This document shows positions 51,909-59,522 of a DNA stretch of 64,000 nucleotides, piece by piece. Every line of letters begins with the position of its first letter. The stretch's first letter is position 1. The translations under genes and the position numbers were made by a program. This stretch comes from CAZMZW01 sp964571135 (GTDB lineage Bacteria > Chloroflexota > Anaerolineae > Anaerolineales > Anaerolineaceae), in assembly GCA_964571135.1 (NCBI GenBank), contig CAZMZW010000010.1, positions 16,486 to 80,485 of the forward strand. Reading direction: 5' to 3'. A model generated the notes under the pieces. That model made no database searches, was not told the DNA's origin, and worked only from the letters and a program-made list of their open reading frames with translations.

Positions 51909-52922
51909 TTAAGAGGTTTCGCGGGTTATTAATAAATCATTCAGGGCATTGGATCGCCCTGCAGGATGCTGAAATTCCATCAGCAGGTCAAACAAACTTT
52001 GACCATAGTTATTAATCTGGCAAATATCCGCCACGCCATGAGCAGAGATGATGGTGCGATAGGCAGTCAGGGTCCCCAGCGTTAGGCAGTCTGGCAGACT
52101 TAAACCCTTTAATAATGCATACAGAAAACCAGCGTCAAAACAATCTCCGGCACCGGTGGTGTCCTGTACGGGATGTTTCTCGCTGTGATAGGCGGGCTGG
52201 AATAACCGTTGTTGATGGTCAATATACTGGCTGCCATCCGCACCCATTTTTAATATCACAGCTTTTACCCCTCTTTCAAGAAGCGCTTGGATTCCATTTT
52301 CCTCCGTGCCAGGGGCTGAATAATCAGCCAGTTCCTGACGGCTGATGAGCAGGGTATCCACCTCCGGTAAAAAAGCATTCACTTTGTCTTTGGCAGTTTT
52401 GGTGGTGCACACCCCGGGGTCGAGGCTGATCAGTTTACCCTGTGCGCGGGCAAGTTTGGCAAGTTTATATACAACTTCAAACTGTTCATCCTGGATGAGG
52501 GTATAACCGGAAATATGCAGGGCATCAATGGATGGGATCTGCGGGGCAACTTGGTCAAAATCCGGCGGGAGCATATTGCAGGCTCGCCCGCCAAACATTG
52601 TACGCTGCCCTCCGGCAGTGATCAGGATGAAGAAAAAGCCAGTCTGGTATTCTTCCTTCTGTCGTAATAACCGTGTGTCAATTCCGGCGGAACGGATATA
52701 ACTCATTGCCATTTGCCCGAGCGGTTCAGTGCCAAGATTGCCCACGTGGACGGTCTCAACACCCAGTTTGGCCAATGTAACCGCGGTGTTGCAGCCCGAC
52801 CCGCCCAAGCGGAAATCGGCGCGTTCCACCACTGCTTCACCACCTTCAGGCGGGTATTCCGAAGCAGCAATGACCGCATCAATGTTGATGTCCCCGATGA
52901 TCATAACGCGAGACGTGGCCAT
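51909..52922 (-). CDS. PfkB-family carbohydrate/nucleoside kinase
   Basis: 337 residues. PfkB signature 1 region GGSGCNTAVTLAKLG and signature 2 DTTGAGDCFDAGFL with catalytic Asp. Phosphorylates a sugar or nucleoside with ATP; which one cannot be told. Located 22 bases downstream of the BtpA gene on the same strand, suggesting that the kinase product or substrate feeds that TIM-barrel protein. Confidence 0.86.
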   Translation of the reverse strand: MATSRVMIIGDINIDAVIAASEYPPEGGEAVVERADFRLGGSGCNTAVTLAKLGVETVHVGNLGTEPLGQMAMSYIRSAGIDTRLLRQKEEYQTGFFFILITAGGQRTMFGGRACNMLPPDFDQVAPQIPSIDALHISGYTLIQDEQFEVVYKLAKLARAQGKLISLDPGVCTTKTAKDKVNAFLPEVDTLLISRQELADYSAPGTEENGIQALLERGVKAVILKMGADGSQYIDHQQRLFQPAYHSEKHPVQDTTGAGDCFDAGFLYALLKGLSLPDCLTLGTLTAYRTIISAHGVADICQINNYGQSLFDLLMEFQHPAGRSNALNDLLITRETS

Positions 52923-52944
52923 TTTTTTCCTCTGTTATTTAGGA

Positions 52945-53814
52945 TTATAAAGAGCTGCGAACTTTTTCCACTGAGTCCATGTAGCGTTTGACCAAGTCCG
53001 CGCTGACCGGGTTCTCAGGGCGTCTTTCTTTGATGCTGAAACCAACAATGCAGCCATCCGCATACTTTAGAAATTCGCCGACGTTGGAGGAATTGGTGCC
53101 GCTGCCCATCAGGATTGGGCGCCGGTTGCCGATCACCTCGCGCGCGTGTTTGACTTTCTCGACGGTTGGAGCCGAGCCGGTCATTTTTCCGGAAATGATC
53201 AGGGCGTCTGCCAGGTAAAATTCGGTCCATTCAATGTGCGTGTCCAGGTCAAGCCCGGGGAAACGAATTGAATGTTTTTTATCCACATCGCAGAATAATT
53301 TGATATTCTCGGAATAGGTCAGCTTGCGGGTGGTAAGCAGCTCCCGCGCGCAGCCGTGATCAAACTCACCGGTATCCCAGATCTGAGCGCCGGTCAACAG
53401 GCAAATGCGCACGAAGCGGGCGCCGCAGGAAATGGCGATTCCCAGTGTTACCCGTCCGCCGTTATGCACCACATTGATACCCACAGGCAGTTTAACCGAG
53501 CGTATCACTTCCTTGGCTGCCACAGCCTGGCTGCACATTTGCTCAGGGGAAGTATCCATGCCTACCGCAAAGGGGATATCCCACATATTTTCCACCATCA
53601 ATCCATCCACTCCGCCTTCCACCAGGTGCTGGGCATCCCGGCAGGCAAAGTCAACGATCTGCTGCATTCCGTATCCGGTATAACCAACCGAACCAGGCAG
53701 GGGAGGAAGATGAACCATACCGATCACCGGTTTGGGTTTGGCAAATATCTCGCTTAAGCCTTTCATCCGATAAGCATCCATTTCATCACGCCACTCTTCC
53801 ACTTTATGAGTCAT
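52945..53814 (-). CDS. BtpA/SgcQ-family TIM-barrel protein
   Basis: 289 residues. GMVHLPPLPGS near the start, GVDGLMVENMWDIPF, INVVHNGGRVTLGIAISCGARFVR and RPILMGSGTNSSNV are BtpA/SgcQ hallmarks. In cyanobacteria BtpA affects photosystem I stability; in enterics SgcQ belongs to a sugar cluster, and the chemical step is not established. Start ATG 53814 with GGAGG upstream. Pairs with the PfkB kinase. Confidence 0.85.
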   Translation of the reverse strand: MTHKVEEWRDEMDAYRMKGLSEIFAKPKPVIGMVHLPPLPGSVGYTGYGMQQIVDFACRDAQHLVEGGVDGLMVENMWDIPFAVGMDTSPEQMCSQAVAAKEVIRSVKLPVGINVVHNGGRVTLGIAISCGARFVRICLLTGAQIWDTGEFDHGCARELLTTRKLTYSENIKLFCDVDKKHSIRFPGLDLDTHIEWTEFYLADALIISGKMTGSAPTVEKVKHAREVIGNRRPILMGSGTNSSNVGEFLKYADGCIVGFSIKERRPENPVSADLVKRYMDSVEKVRSSL

Positions 53815-53958
53815 TTGAATGAACCTCCGGGGAAATAATTATTTTTAACTGCGCTCTATTGTAATTCGCCTGGCCTTATGAAGCAACATACTGGTCGTGT
53901 GCACCCTGAAAACAAACCATGATAAAATTTTTTATCCAGAATATTCAGGGAGTACATT

Positions 53959-55752
53959 GTGGCTGAAACCATCCTTGTCGCGGTCGCCTGGCCTTATGCC
54001 AATGCGGAAATCCATGTGGGCAATCTGGCTGGCGCCTATCTGCCGGCGGATATCTTTGCGCGTTATCACCGATTAAAAGGCAACAAGGTATTGATGGTTT
54101 CCGGCACGGACTCACATGGGACGCCGGTCACCGTCCGCGCAGATGCGGAAGGGATCAGCCCGGTGGAGGTCTACCGCAGATTTCATGCCGGGTTTATCGA
54201 GCTTTTCCAAAAGCTGGGCCTGAACTACGACCTGTTCACCACCACGCACACCACCAACCATTACGACGTTTCGCAAAAGATCTTTTTATCCCTGAAAGAA
54301 AATGGTTTTCTTTATCCCGAGAAGCAAATGCAGTGGTTCTCACCCAAACTGAACCGATTTCTGCCTGACCGTTACGTGGAAGGTACCTGCTATATCTGCG
54401 GTTTCGAAAATGCGCGCAGTGACCAGTGCGATAAATGCGGCAATCTGCTTGAACCTGCCAAATTGATCAATCCGCGCACGCGCATTGATGGTTCTGCACC
54501 GGAACTGCGTGAGACCGAGCATTTCTTCCTGGACCTGGAGAAGCTGCAGGAAGATGTGGTGGAATTTCTCAAAGAGCGTCAATCCTACTGGCGGCCGAAT
54601 GTGCTCCGCCAATCGCTCGGGCAGATCCTGGCGGATGGGCTGCATGGCCGCCCGATCACCCGCGACCTGGACTGGGGTATCCCGGTGCCGGTGGAAGGCT
54701 GGTCGGGAAAATGCCTGTACGTGTGGTTCGAGGCCGTCATTGGTTACCTTTCCGCGGCTATCGAATGGAGCCAAATCGCCGGCGAAACGGATGCCTGGCG
54801 CGATTGGTGGACCAATCCGCAGGCCAAGGCTTTTTATTTCATCGGAAAAGATAACATCCCCTTCCATGCCATCATCTGGCCGGCGGAATTGATCGGCTGT
54901 GGGTTAAGCTTTGATCAGAAAATGGAAGCAAAAAATCCTCTGCCGCTGGTATTGCCATATGATGTACCTGCCAATGAGTTCATGAACCTGGAAGGGCAGA
55001 AGATCTCCGGCAGCCGCAACTGGGCGGTTTGGGGCATGGATTTCCTCTCCCGGTATGACCCGGACCCGCTGCGCTATTACCTCACCATGGTGATGCCGGA
55101 AACGCGCGACACCGATTGGGACTGGGGCGAGTTCTTCCATCGCAACAACGACGAGCTGGTTGCCACCTGGGGGAACCTGGCCAACCGCGTTTTATCCTTT
55201 GGTTATAAAAATTGGGACGGACGCGTTCCTGAACCCGGCCAATTGACCGATCAGGATAAGGATCTATTGGCTCAGGTGGAAAAGGGCTTTGAAACGGTCG
55301 GCAGGGAAATTGAAGCGGTGCATTTACGCGCTGCCCTTGGCGAAGCCGTACGCCTGGCAACTGAAGTCAATAAATACCTGGATCAAACCGCACCCTGGTT
55401 CACCATCAAGCAGGATAAAGCCGAGGCTGGAAGATCCATTTATGTTGCCATGCACGCCATCGATTCCCTTAAGGTATTGTTCTCCCCATTTTTACCGTTT
55501 ACCAGCGCGCGCCTGCACATTCTCATGGGGTATTCAGATGATTTGTTTGGTGAGCAAAGTACTCAAACACAGAACGATGATCTGGGTGAGCATACTGTTC
55601 TGCGTTATCAACCCGGTAAAGCCGCAGGGAGTTGGGCGCCAAGCCAGTTAAAACCAGGACAGGGTTTGCAGCCGCCTAAGCCATTGTTTAAGAAACTGGA
55701 AGAAAAGATCGTTGCCGAAGAACGGGCAAAAATGGGGGATAAACCTGCTTAA
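53959..55752 (+). CDS. metG: Methionyl-tRNA synthetase
   Basis: 597 residues, GTG start with GGGAG upstream. Class Ia catalytic domain with HIGH variant HVGN (19-22), zinc knuckle Cys144, Cys147, Cys157 and Cys160, and a KMSKS-loop variant KISGS (348-352), where the last Lys is lost. Anticodon-binding helices follow; there is no C-terminal tRNA-binding (dimer) domain. Essential for charging tRNA-Met. Stand-alone. Confidence 0.92.
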   Translation: MAETILVAVAWPYANAEIHVGNLAGAYLPADIFARYHRLKGNKVLMVSGTDSHGTPVTVRADAEGISPVEVYRRFHAGFIELFQKLGLNYDLFTTTHTTNHYDVSQKIFLSLKENGFLYPEKQMQWFSPKLNRFLPDRYVEGTCYICGFENARSDQCDKCGNLLEPAKLINPRTRIDGSAPELRETEHFFLDLEKLQEDVVEFLKERQSYWRPNVLRQSLGQILADGLHGRPITRDLDWGIPVPVEGWSGKCLYVWFEAVIGYLSAAIEWSQIAGETDAWRDWWTNPQAKAFYFIGKDNIPFHAIIWPAELIGCGLSFDQKMEAKNPLPLVLPYDVPANEFMNLEGQKISGSRNWAVWGMDFLSRYDPDPLRYYLTMVMPETRDTDWDWGEFFHRNNDELVATWGNLANRVLSFGYKNWDGRVPEPGQLTDQDKDLLAQVEKGFETVGREIEAVHLRAALGEAVRLATEVNKYLDQTAPWFTIKQDKAEAGRSIYVAMHAIDSLKVLFSPFLPFTSARLHILMGYSDDLFGEQSTQTQNDDLGEHTVLRYQPGKAAGSWAPSQLKPGQGLQPPKPLFKKLEEKIVAEERAKMGDKPA

Positions 55753-55818
55753 TGAATTGTCAGGCAACCCCGACGTCTGAACAAGCTGAGGGCTACGACA
55801 TTTCCCGACACTTTAGAA

Positions 55819-55872
55819 AAAACGAATAGGAAACAAATAAAGGATATTACAAATTTAATATCTATTCGTTTT
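55819..55872. repeat. AT-rich cruciform-type inverted repeat
   Basis: Outer arms AAAACGAATAG and CTATTCGTTTT, inner arms GATATT and AATATC. 54 bases, no gene. Size and shape fit a small non-autonomous repeat. TTATTCGTTT words also occur twice near 27620. Confidence 0.5.
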
Positions 55873-55964
55873 GGCTGAAACGAGTGTAAAATGGCTACTT
55901 TTCCTTCCCCTGGCGGGGATGCTCCGAGCGATGCCTGACCTATTACATAAATGCAATTGCCATC

Positions 55965-55989
55965 GTAGGTCACCCATTCTTGGGTGACG
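55965..55989 (+). repeat. REP-type palindrome, copy 5, 5' flank of the transposase
   Basis: GTAGG then TCACCCATTCTTGGGTGA, 30 bases before the transposase ATG, in direct orientation. Same variant as copy 4. Confidence 0.8.
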
Positions 55990-56018
55990 TATTTCTAATT
56001 TACTATAAAATATTATTT

Positions 56019-56537
56019 ATGACCGATATTAGAAGGTATTATCTTCCTAATTCGATTGTTTTCATTACCTCAGTTACAAAAAACCGGATAAAAATATTTA
56101 ATTCCAAAGAAAATATTGATTTGTATTGGAGCATTCTCGAGAAAATAAAATCCCTCCAATTATTCGAATTGATGGCTTATGTATTATTGCCTGACCATTT
56201 TCATTGGCTGATCAAACTGACAGAAGAGAATCCAAATTTCTCTAAAATTCTTCTAAGCTTCAAAGGTAATTTTACTTACCAATACAAGAAGATACATAAT
56301 ATATCAACTCCATTGACCTTATGGCAAAGAAGATTCTGGGATCATATTATCCGGGATGAGAAAGATTTAATGAAACATCTGGATTACATCCATTGGAATC
56401 CTGTGAAACATGGTTTAGTAAAAGAACCAGAACAATGGGGCCAATCAAGTTTTAATAGCTGGGTTGAAAATGGATATTATGAGCGAGTATGGGGTGGAAA
56501 AGAGCCGGAAACTATTCATGGGTTGAATTTTGAATAA
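56019..56537 (+). CDS. REP-associated tyrosine transposase (RAYT, Y1/HUH)
   Basis: 172 residues. HUH motif LLPDHFHWLI for the metal and the catalytic Tyr in HLDYIHWNPVKHG are the RAYT signatures; there is no TnpB gene. These single-copy domesticated relatives of IS200 cut and paste REP hairpins as single strands. It is flanked by REP copies: one direct on the 5' side and three inverted on the 3' side. Coding is AT-rich. Start at ATG 56019; no Shine-Dalgarno. Confidence 0.9.
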   Translation: MTDIRRYYLPNSIVFITSVTKNRIKIFNSKENIDLYWSILEKIKSLQLFELMAYVLLPDHFHWLIKLTEENPNFSKILLSFKGNFTYQYKKIHNISTPLTLWQRRFWDHIIRDEKDLMKHLDYIHWNPVKHGLVKEPEQWGQSSFNSWVENGYYERVWGGKEPETIHGLNFE

Positions 56538-56554
56538 GGATTTATTTCGTTGAT

Positions 56555-56579
56555 TGTCAGGCATGATTGCCTGACCTAC
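56555..56579 (-). repeat. REP-type palindrome, copy 6, 3' flank of the transposase
   Basis: On the minus strand GTAGG then TCAGGCAATCATGCCTGA, 17 bases after the transposase stop. Confidence 0.8.
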
Positions 56580-56614
56580 GGGTATGTATTTATTTCACAG
56601 TGACTCTAACGGAT

Positions 56615-56639
56615 AGTCAGGCACGAATACCTGACCTAC
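56615..56639 (-). repeat. REP-type palindrome, copy 7
   Basis: Minus strand GTAGG then TCAGGTATTCGTGCCTGA (one G-T type mismatch in the arms). Confidence 0.75.
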
Positions 56640-56655
56640 CAATTTGGGAATAAAA

Positions 56656-56680
56656 TGTCAGGCGAGAACGCCTGACCTAC
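56656..56680 (-). repeat. REP-type palindrome, copy 8
   Basis: Minus strand GTAGG then TCAGGCGTTCTCGCCTGA, abutting the cinA stop codon. Confidence 0.78.
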
Positions 56681-56683
56681 CAA

Positions 56684-57193
56684 CTACAAATCCAAATTTA
56701 ACAAATATTCCAATAATATCTCCAGCGCCTTCTGCGCTGATTGTGCTTTATTCTCTTCGCGGTTTCCGCCCCATAGAAATTGCCAGGCATCTTCTTTACT
56801 TGCTGCGCTCAGCCCGATCCATGCTGTGCCTACAGGTTTGTCCGGCATGCCGCCGCCTGGTCCGGCAATGCCGGAAACCGAAAGCCCAATGACTTTTTCC
56901 ATCGGAAAATGTTTTTTCAAAGAAGCTCGAGCGCCGCGCGCCATTTCGAGCACCGTTTCGCGGCTGACTGCGCCGTACTTCATTAAGGTAGACTGTTTCA
57001 CTCCCAGCCATTCTTCCTTGGCTTCATACGAATAGGACACCAGTGAACCAAGAAAATACCCGGATGAACCCGCCACATTGGTGATGCGGTGGCTGATCAG
57101 TCCCCCGGTGCAGCTTTCCGCCAGCGCCAATTTCAGCCCCTTGCGGGCCAATAATTCCCCGATCTGAACTTCAAGAAGAACATTTGGATCCAT
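56684..57193 (-). CDS. pncC: CinA C-terminal-type nicotinamide-nucleotide amidase (PncC)
   Basis: 169 residues from ATG 57193, the usual length for the stand-alone amidase; the longer open frame adds 24 unrelated residues. LALAESCTGGLISHRIT holds the active-site Ser, SGIAGPGGGMPDKPVGTAWIGL is the second hallmark. Hydrolyses NMN to nicotinate mononucleotide in pyridine-nucleotide salvage. Its 3' end abuts REP copy 8. Confidence 0.88.
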   Translation of the reverse strand: MDPNVLLEVQIGELLARKGLKLALAESCTGGLISHRITNVAGSSGYFLGSLVSYSYEAKEEWLGVKQSTLMKYGAVSRETVLEMARGARASLKKHFPMEKVIGLSVSGIAGPGGGMPDKPVGTAWIGLSAASKEDAWQFLWGGNREENKAQSAQKALEILLEYLLNLDL

Positions 57194-57286
57194 ATATATT
57201 GACCTATTATACTTGTTGCATAGTTGGATAACCCTTAACATAACTCTAAAAGACCAAGAACCCATTGTCTGCTATAATAGCCCGTC

Positions 57287-57315
57287 TTGACCCTTAAAAA
57301 GGGGCATGTTATGAT
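57287..57315 (+). promoter_or_regulatory. Sigma-70-type promoter of the LysM-M23 gene
   Basis: TTGACC, 17-base spacer, TATGAT. The start codon is about 20 bases downstream with AAGGAA as ribosome-binding site. Confidence 0.7.
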
Positions 57316-57335
57316 AATTTTTTCGAAGGAATTGA

Positions 57336-58547
57336 ATGGATCAAAAATTTGCATCTCCGGATGCTTCTGAACCTGAAAATAAACCGCAAGAACCTAAACA
57401 AAAAGAAACCCCCCAGCCATCCCTGACGGCGATCTGGGAAAAATGGTGGAAAAAAATGCAGGGCCGCGGCTGGGCGGATAATCTTCTGCGGATTGGTTCT
57501 GTGCTGGTCTGCCTGGCGCTGGTCATTCTCATACTCTGGGTTATGCAGTCCTTTTATCTCAAAGGGACCCTGGTGGAAAACAGCCAGTCTTCGGCGAGTA
57601 CGGAGGCCGCACCCGCAGACAACCGTGTGATCCTGCCTGCCTATAGCGGCGTTTCTCCATATACTGGCATTGCCCGGGTGAATGATCTGCATACCTTTAT
57701 TCCCAATAAATCCCGCTTTCAAATCCAGGAATATACGGTACTGTCAGGTGATAATGTTTTTGCCATCTCCCAAAAATTCGGGCTTAATCCCCAGACCATC
57801 CTGTGGGGAAACTTCGGTACTTTACAGGATAATCCCGAACGACTTAAGCCTGGTCAGGTATTGAAAATATTACCCGTGGATGGGGTTTTGTATGAATGGC
57901 ACCAGGATGATGGCTTGAATAAAGTATCCAAGGTGTTTGGGGTCACCCCCGAGGACATCATCAATTGGCCGGGCAACAATCTTAATCCGGATACCATTGG
58001 CGATTTTTCCAAACCAAATATTCCTGTGGGCACACAACTGATTGTGCCGGGGGGAACGCGCGAGTTCATTTCCTGGTTCGCGCCGACCATTCGCCGCAAT
58101 GACCCGGCCTCTGCCAATGTGCTTGGAGTCGGACGCTGCAAGCCAATCAATACCGGTCCGATCGGCCAGGGTCTTTTTGTCTGGCCTGCCCTCTCGCATT
58201 TCATTTCGGGCTACGAATTCGCTCCCTCCACCAACCATTGGGGCATTGACATCCACGGGGAGATCGGCGACCCAATCTTTGCCATCGAAGCTGGCGTGGT
58301 GGTGTATACCGGTTGGAACGATTGGGGATATGGCAACCTGGTCATCATTGATCATGGCGATGGCTGGCAGTCCCTTTACGGGCACATGAGTGCAACCAAT
58401 GTACAGTGCGGTGACTATATCACTCGCCCCGGCCAGGTGATCGGCTACGTGGGCAGCACCGGGCGGTCCAGCGGTCCGCACATTCACTTTGAAATGAGCC
58501 TGAACGGAAGCCGCGCCAATCCGCATAAATGGCTGCCAGCGGGATAA
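57336..58547 (+). CDS. LysM-M23 peptidoglycan endopeptidase, membrane-anchored
   Basis: 403 residues. Charged cytoplasmic N-terminus (about 50), one membrane helix (about 52-72), two LysM modules (YTVLSGDNVFAISQKFGLNP and a second around GLNKVSKVFGVTPEDIINWP), then the M23 zinc domain: HWGIDIHG, HGDGWQSLYGHMS and PHIHFEMS. All metal ligands are present. It should bind and remodel the cell wall. Good promoter upstream and a strong terminator downstream: a single-gene transcript. Confidence 0.9.
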   Translation: MDQKFASPDASEPENKPQEPKQKETPQPSLTAIWEKWWKKMQGRGWADNLLRIGSVLVCLALVILILWVMQSFYLKGTLVENSQSSASTEAAPADNRVILPAYSGVSPYTGIARVNDLHTFIPNKSRFQIQEYTVLSGDNVFAISQKFGLNPQTILWGNFGTLQDNPERLKPGQVLKILPVDGVLYEWHQDDGLNKVSKVFGVTPEDIINWPGNNLNPDTIGDFSKPNIPVGTQLIVPGGTREFISWFAPTIRRNDPASANVLGVGRCKPINTGPIGQGLFVWPALSHFISGYEFAPSTNHWGIDIHGEIGDPIFAIEAGVVVYTGWNDWGYGNLVIIDHGDGWQSLYGHMSATNVQCGDYITRPGQVIGYVGSTGRSSGPHIHFEMSLNGSRANPHKWLPAG

Positions 58548-58556
58548 AATAATTAC

Positions 58557-58580
58557 AAAAAAGGTCGCAAGACCTTTTTT
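58557..58580 (+). terminator. Rho-independent terminator
   Basis: AAAAAAGGTC, GCAA loop, GACCTTTTTT; symmetrical, so it could work in both directions. Confidence 0.88.
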
Positions 58581-58621
58581 ATTTCTCGGCCAAATTCGCT
58601 ATAATCATTGGGGAGGCAAAA

Positions 58622-59473
58622 ATGGCACCAATAGCTGAGATCCGACCTTCACCGATCGCCGGCACCTGGTATAACAGCAACCCTGAAAAATTGGCAGAAC
58701 AGATTGATGATTTTCTTTCCAAGGCTGAGCTGCCCAGAATTCCTGGAAAGGTCTTCGGCCTTCTGGCACCGCATGCGGGTCACCGCTATTCAGGCATCAC
58801 CGCCGGCTATGCCTATCGTTCCGTGCAGGGGAACTCTTATGAGCTGGTCATCATTTTTTCCCCTTCGCATGCCTATTTCCCGGCTGAACTGCTCACATCC
58901 GCTCACCGTTTTTATGCCACTCCGCTTGGAAAAATACCCATTCACCAGGATGCCCTGGCGCTGCTTCAGCAGGAATTGAAAAAAGCAGGCGGTAATATTG
59001 AACGGATTGAAGCAGATGAGGAACATTCCATTGAAATTCAACTCCCGTTCTTACAGCGGGCGCTCAAAGATGAATTTTCATTATTACCGGTCATGATGCG
59101 TTCACAAACCCCGCTTACGGTTGATCAACTGGCAAAAGCACTTTTATCGGTGATCAAAAAATATCGATCCCTGGTGATTGCCAGCTCGGACCTTTCCCAT
59201 TTCTATCCGCTGGAAATGGCCACCACGCTGGATGGTGAGATGCTTAAGATGGTGGAAAAATGCTCTCCTGAAGGAGTGCTGGCAGTGGAAAGCAATGGCA
59301 GCGGCTCAGCCTGCGGCGCAGGCCCGATCGCCGTCGTGCTCCAATTGGCGCGGGAAGCTGGCGCCACCCATGTGAAAGTTGTCCATCGCAGCACTTCCGC
59401 TGAAGTGACCGGGGATCTTTCATCGGTGGTTGGTTATGGGGCGGCGGTCATCTATACTGATGACGTTAAGTAA
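58622..59473 (+). CDS. MEMO-family protein (AmmeMemoRadiSam system protein B)
   Basis: 283 residues. Catechol-dioxygenase-like fold. The metal and pocket residues of human MEMO1 have counterparts: His51 in APHAGHRYSG (usually PHAGYxYSG), His83 in SPSHAYF, Asp191 and His194 in SSDLSHF, and Cys232 in GSACGAGP. Bacterial members usually travel with an AMMECR1 protein and a radical-SAM enzyme; neither is adjacent. GGGGAGG before ATG 58622; TATAAT at 58600. Function not established. Confidence 0.87.
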   Translation: MAPIAEIRPSPIAGTWYNSNPEKLAEQIDDFLSKAELPRIPGKVFGLLAPHAGHRYSGITAGYAYRSVQGNSYELVIIFSPSHAYFPAELLTSAHRFYATPLGKIPIHQDALALLQQELKKAGGNIERIEADEEHSIEIQLPFLQRALKDEFSLLPVMMRSQTPLTVDQLAKALLSVIKKYRSLVIASSDLSHFYPLEMATTLDGEMLKMVEKCSPEGVLAVESNGSGSACGAGPIAVVLQLAREAGATHVKVVHRSTSAEVTGDLSSVVGYGAAVIYTDDVK

Positions 59474-59522
59474 ACGTCAATATCAAGCCGCATAATTCAA
59501 TTAAGATATTATTGAGATCAGA

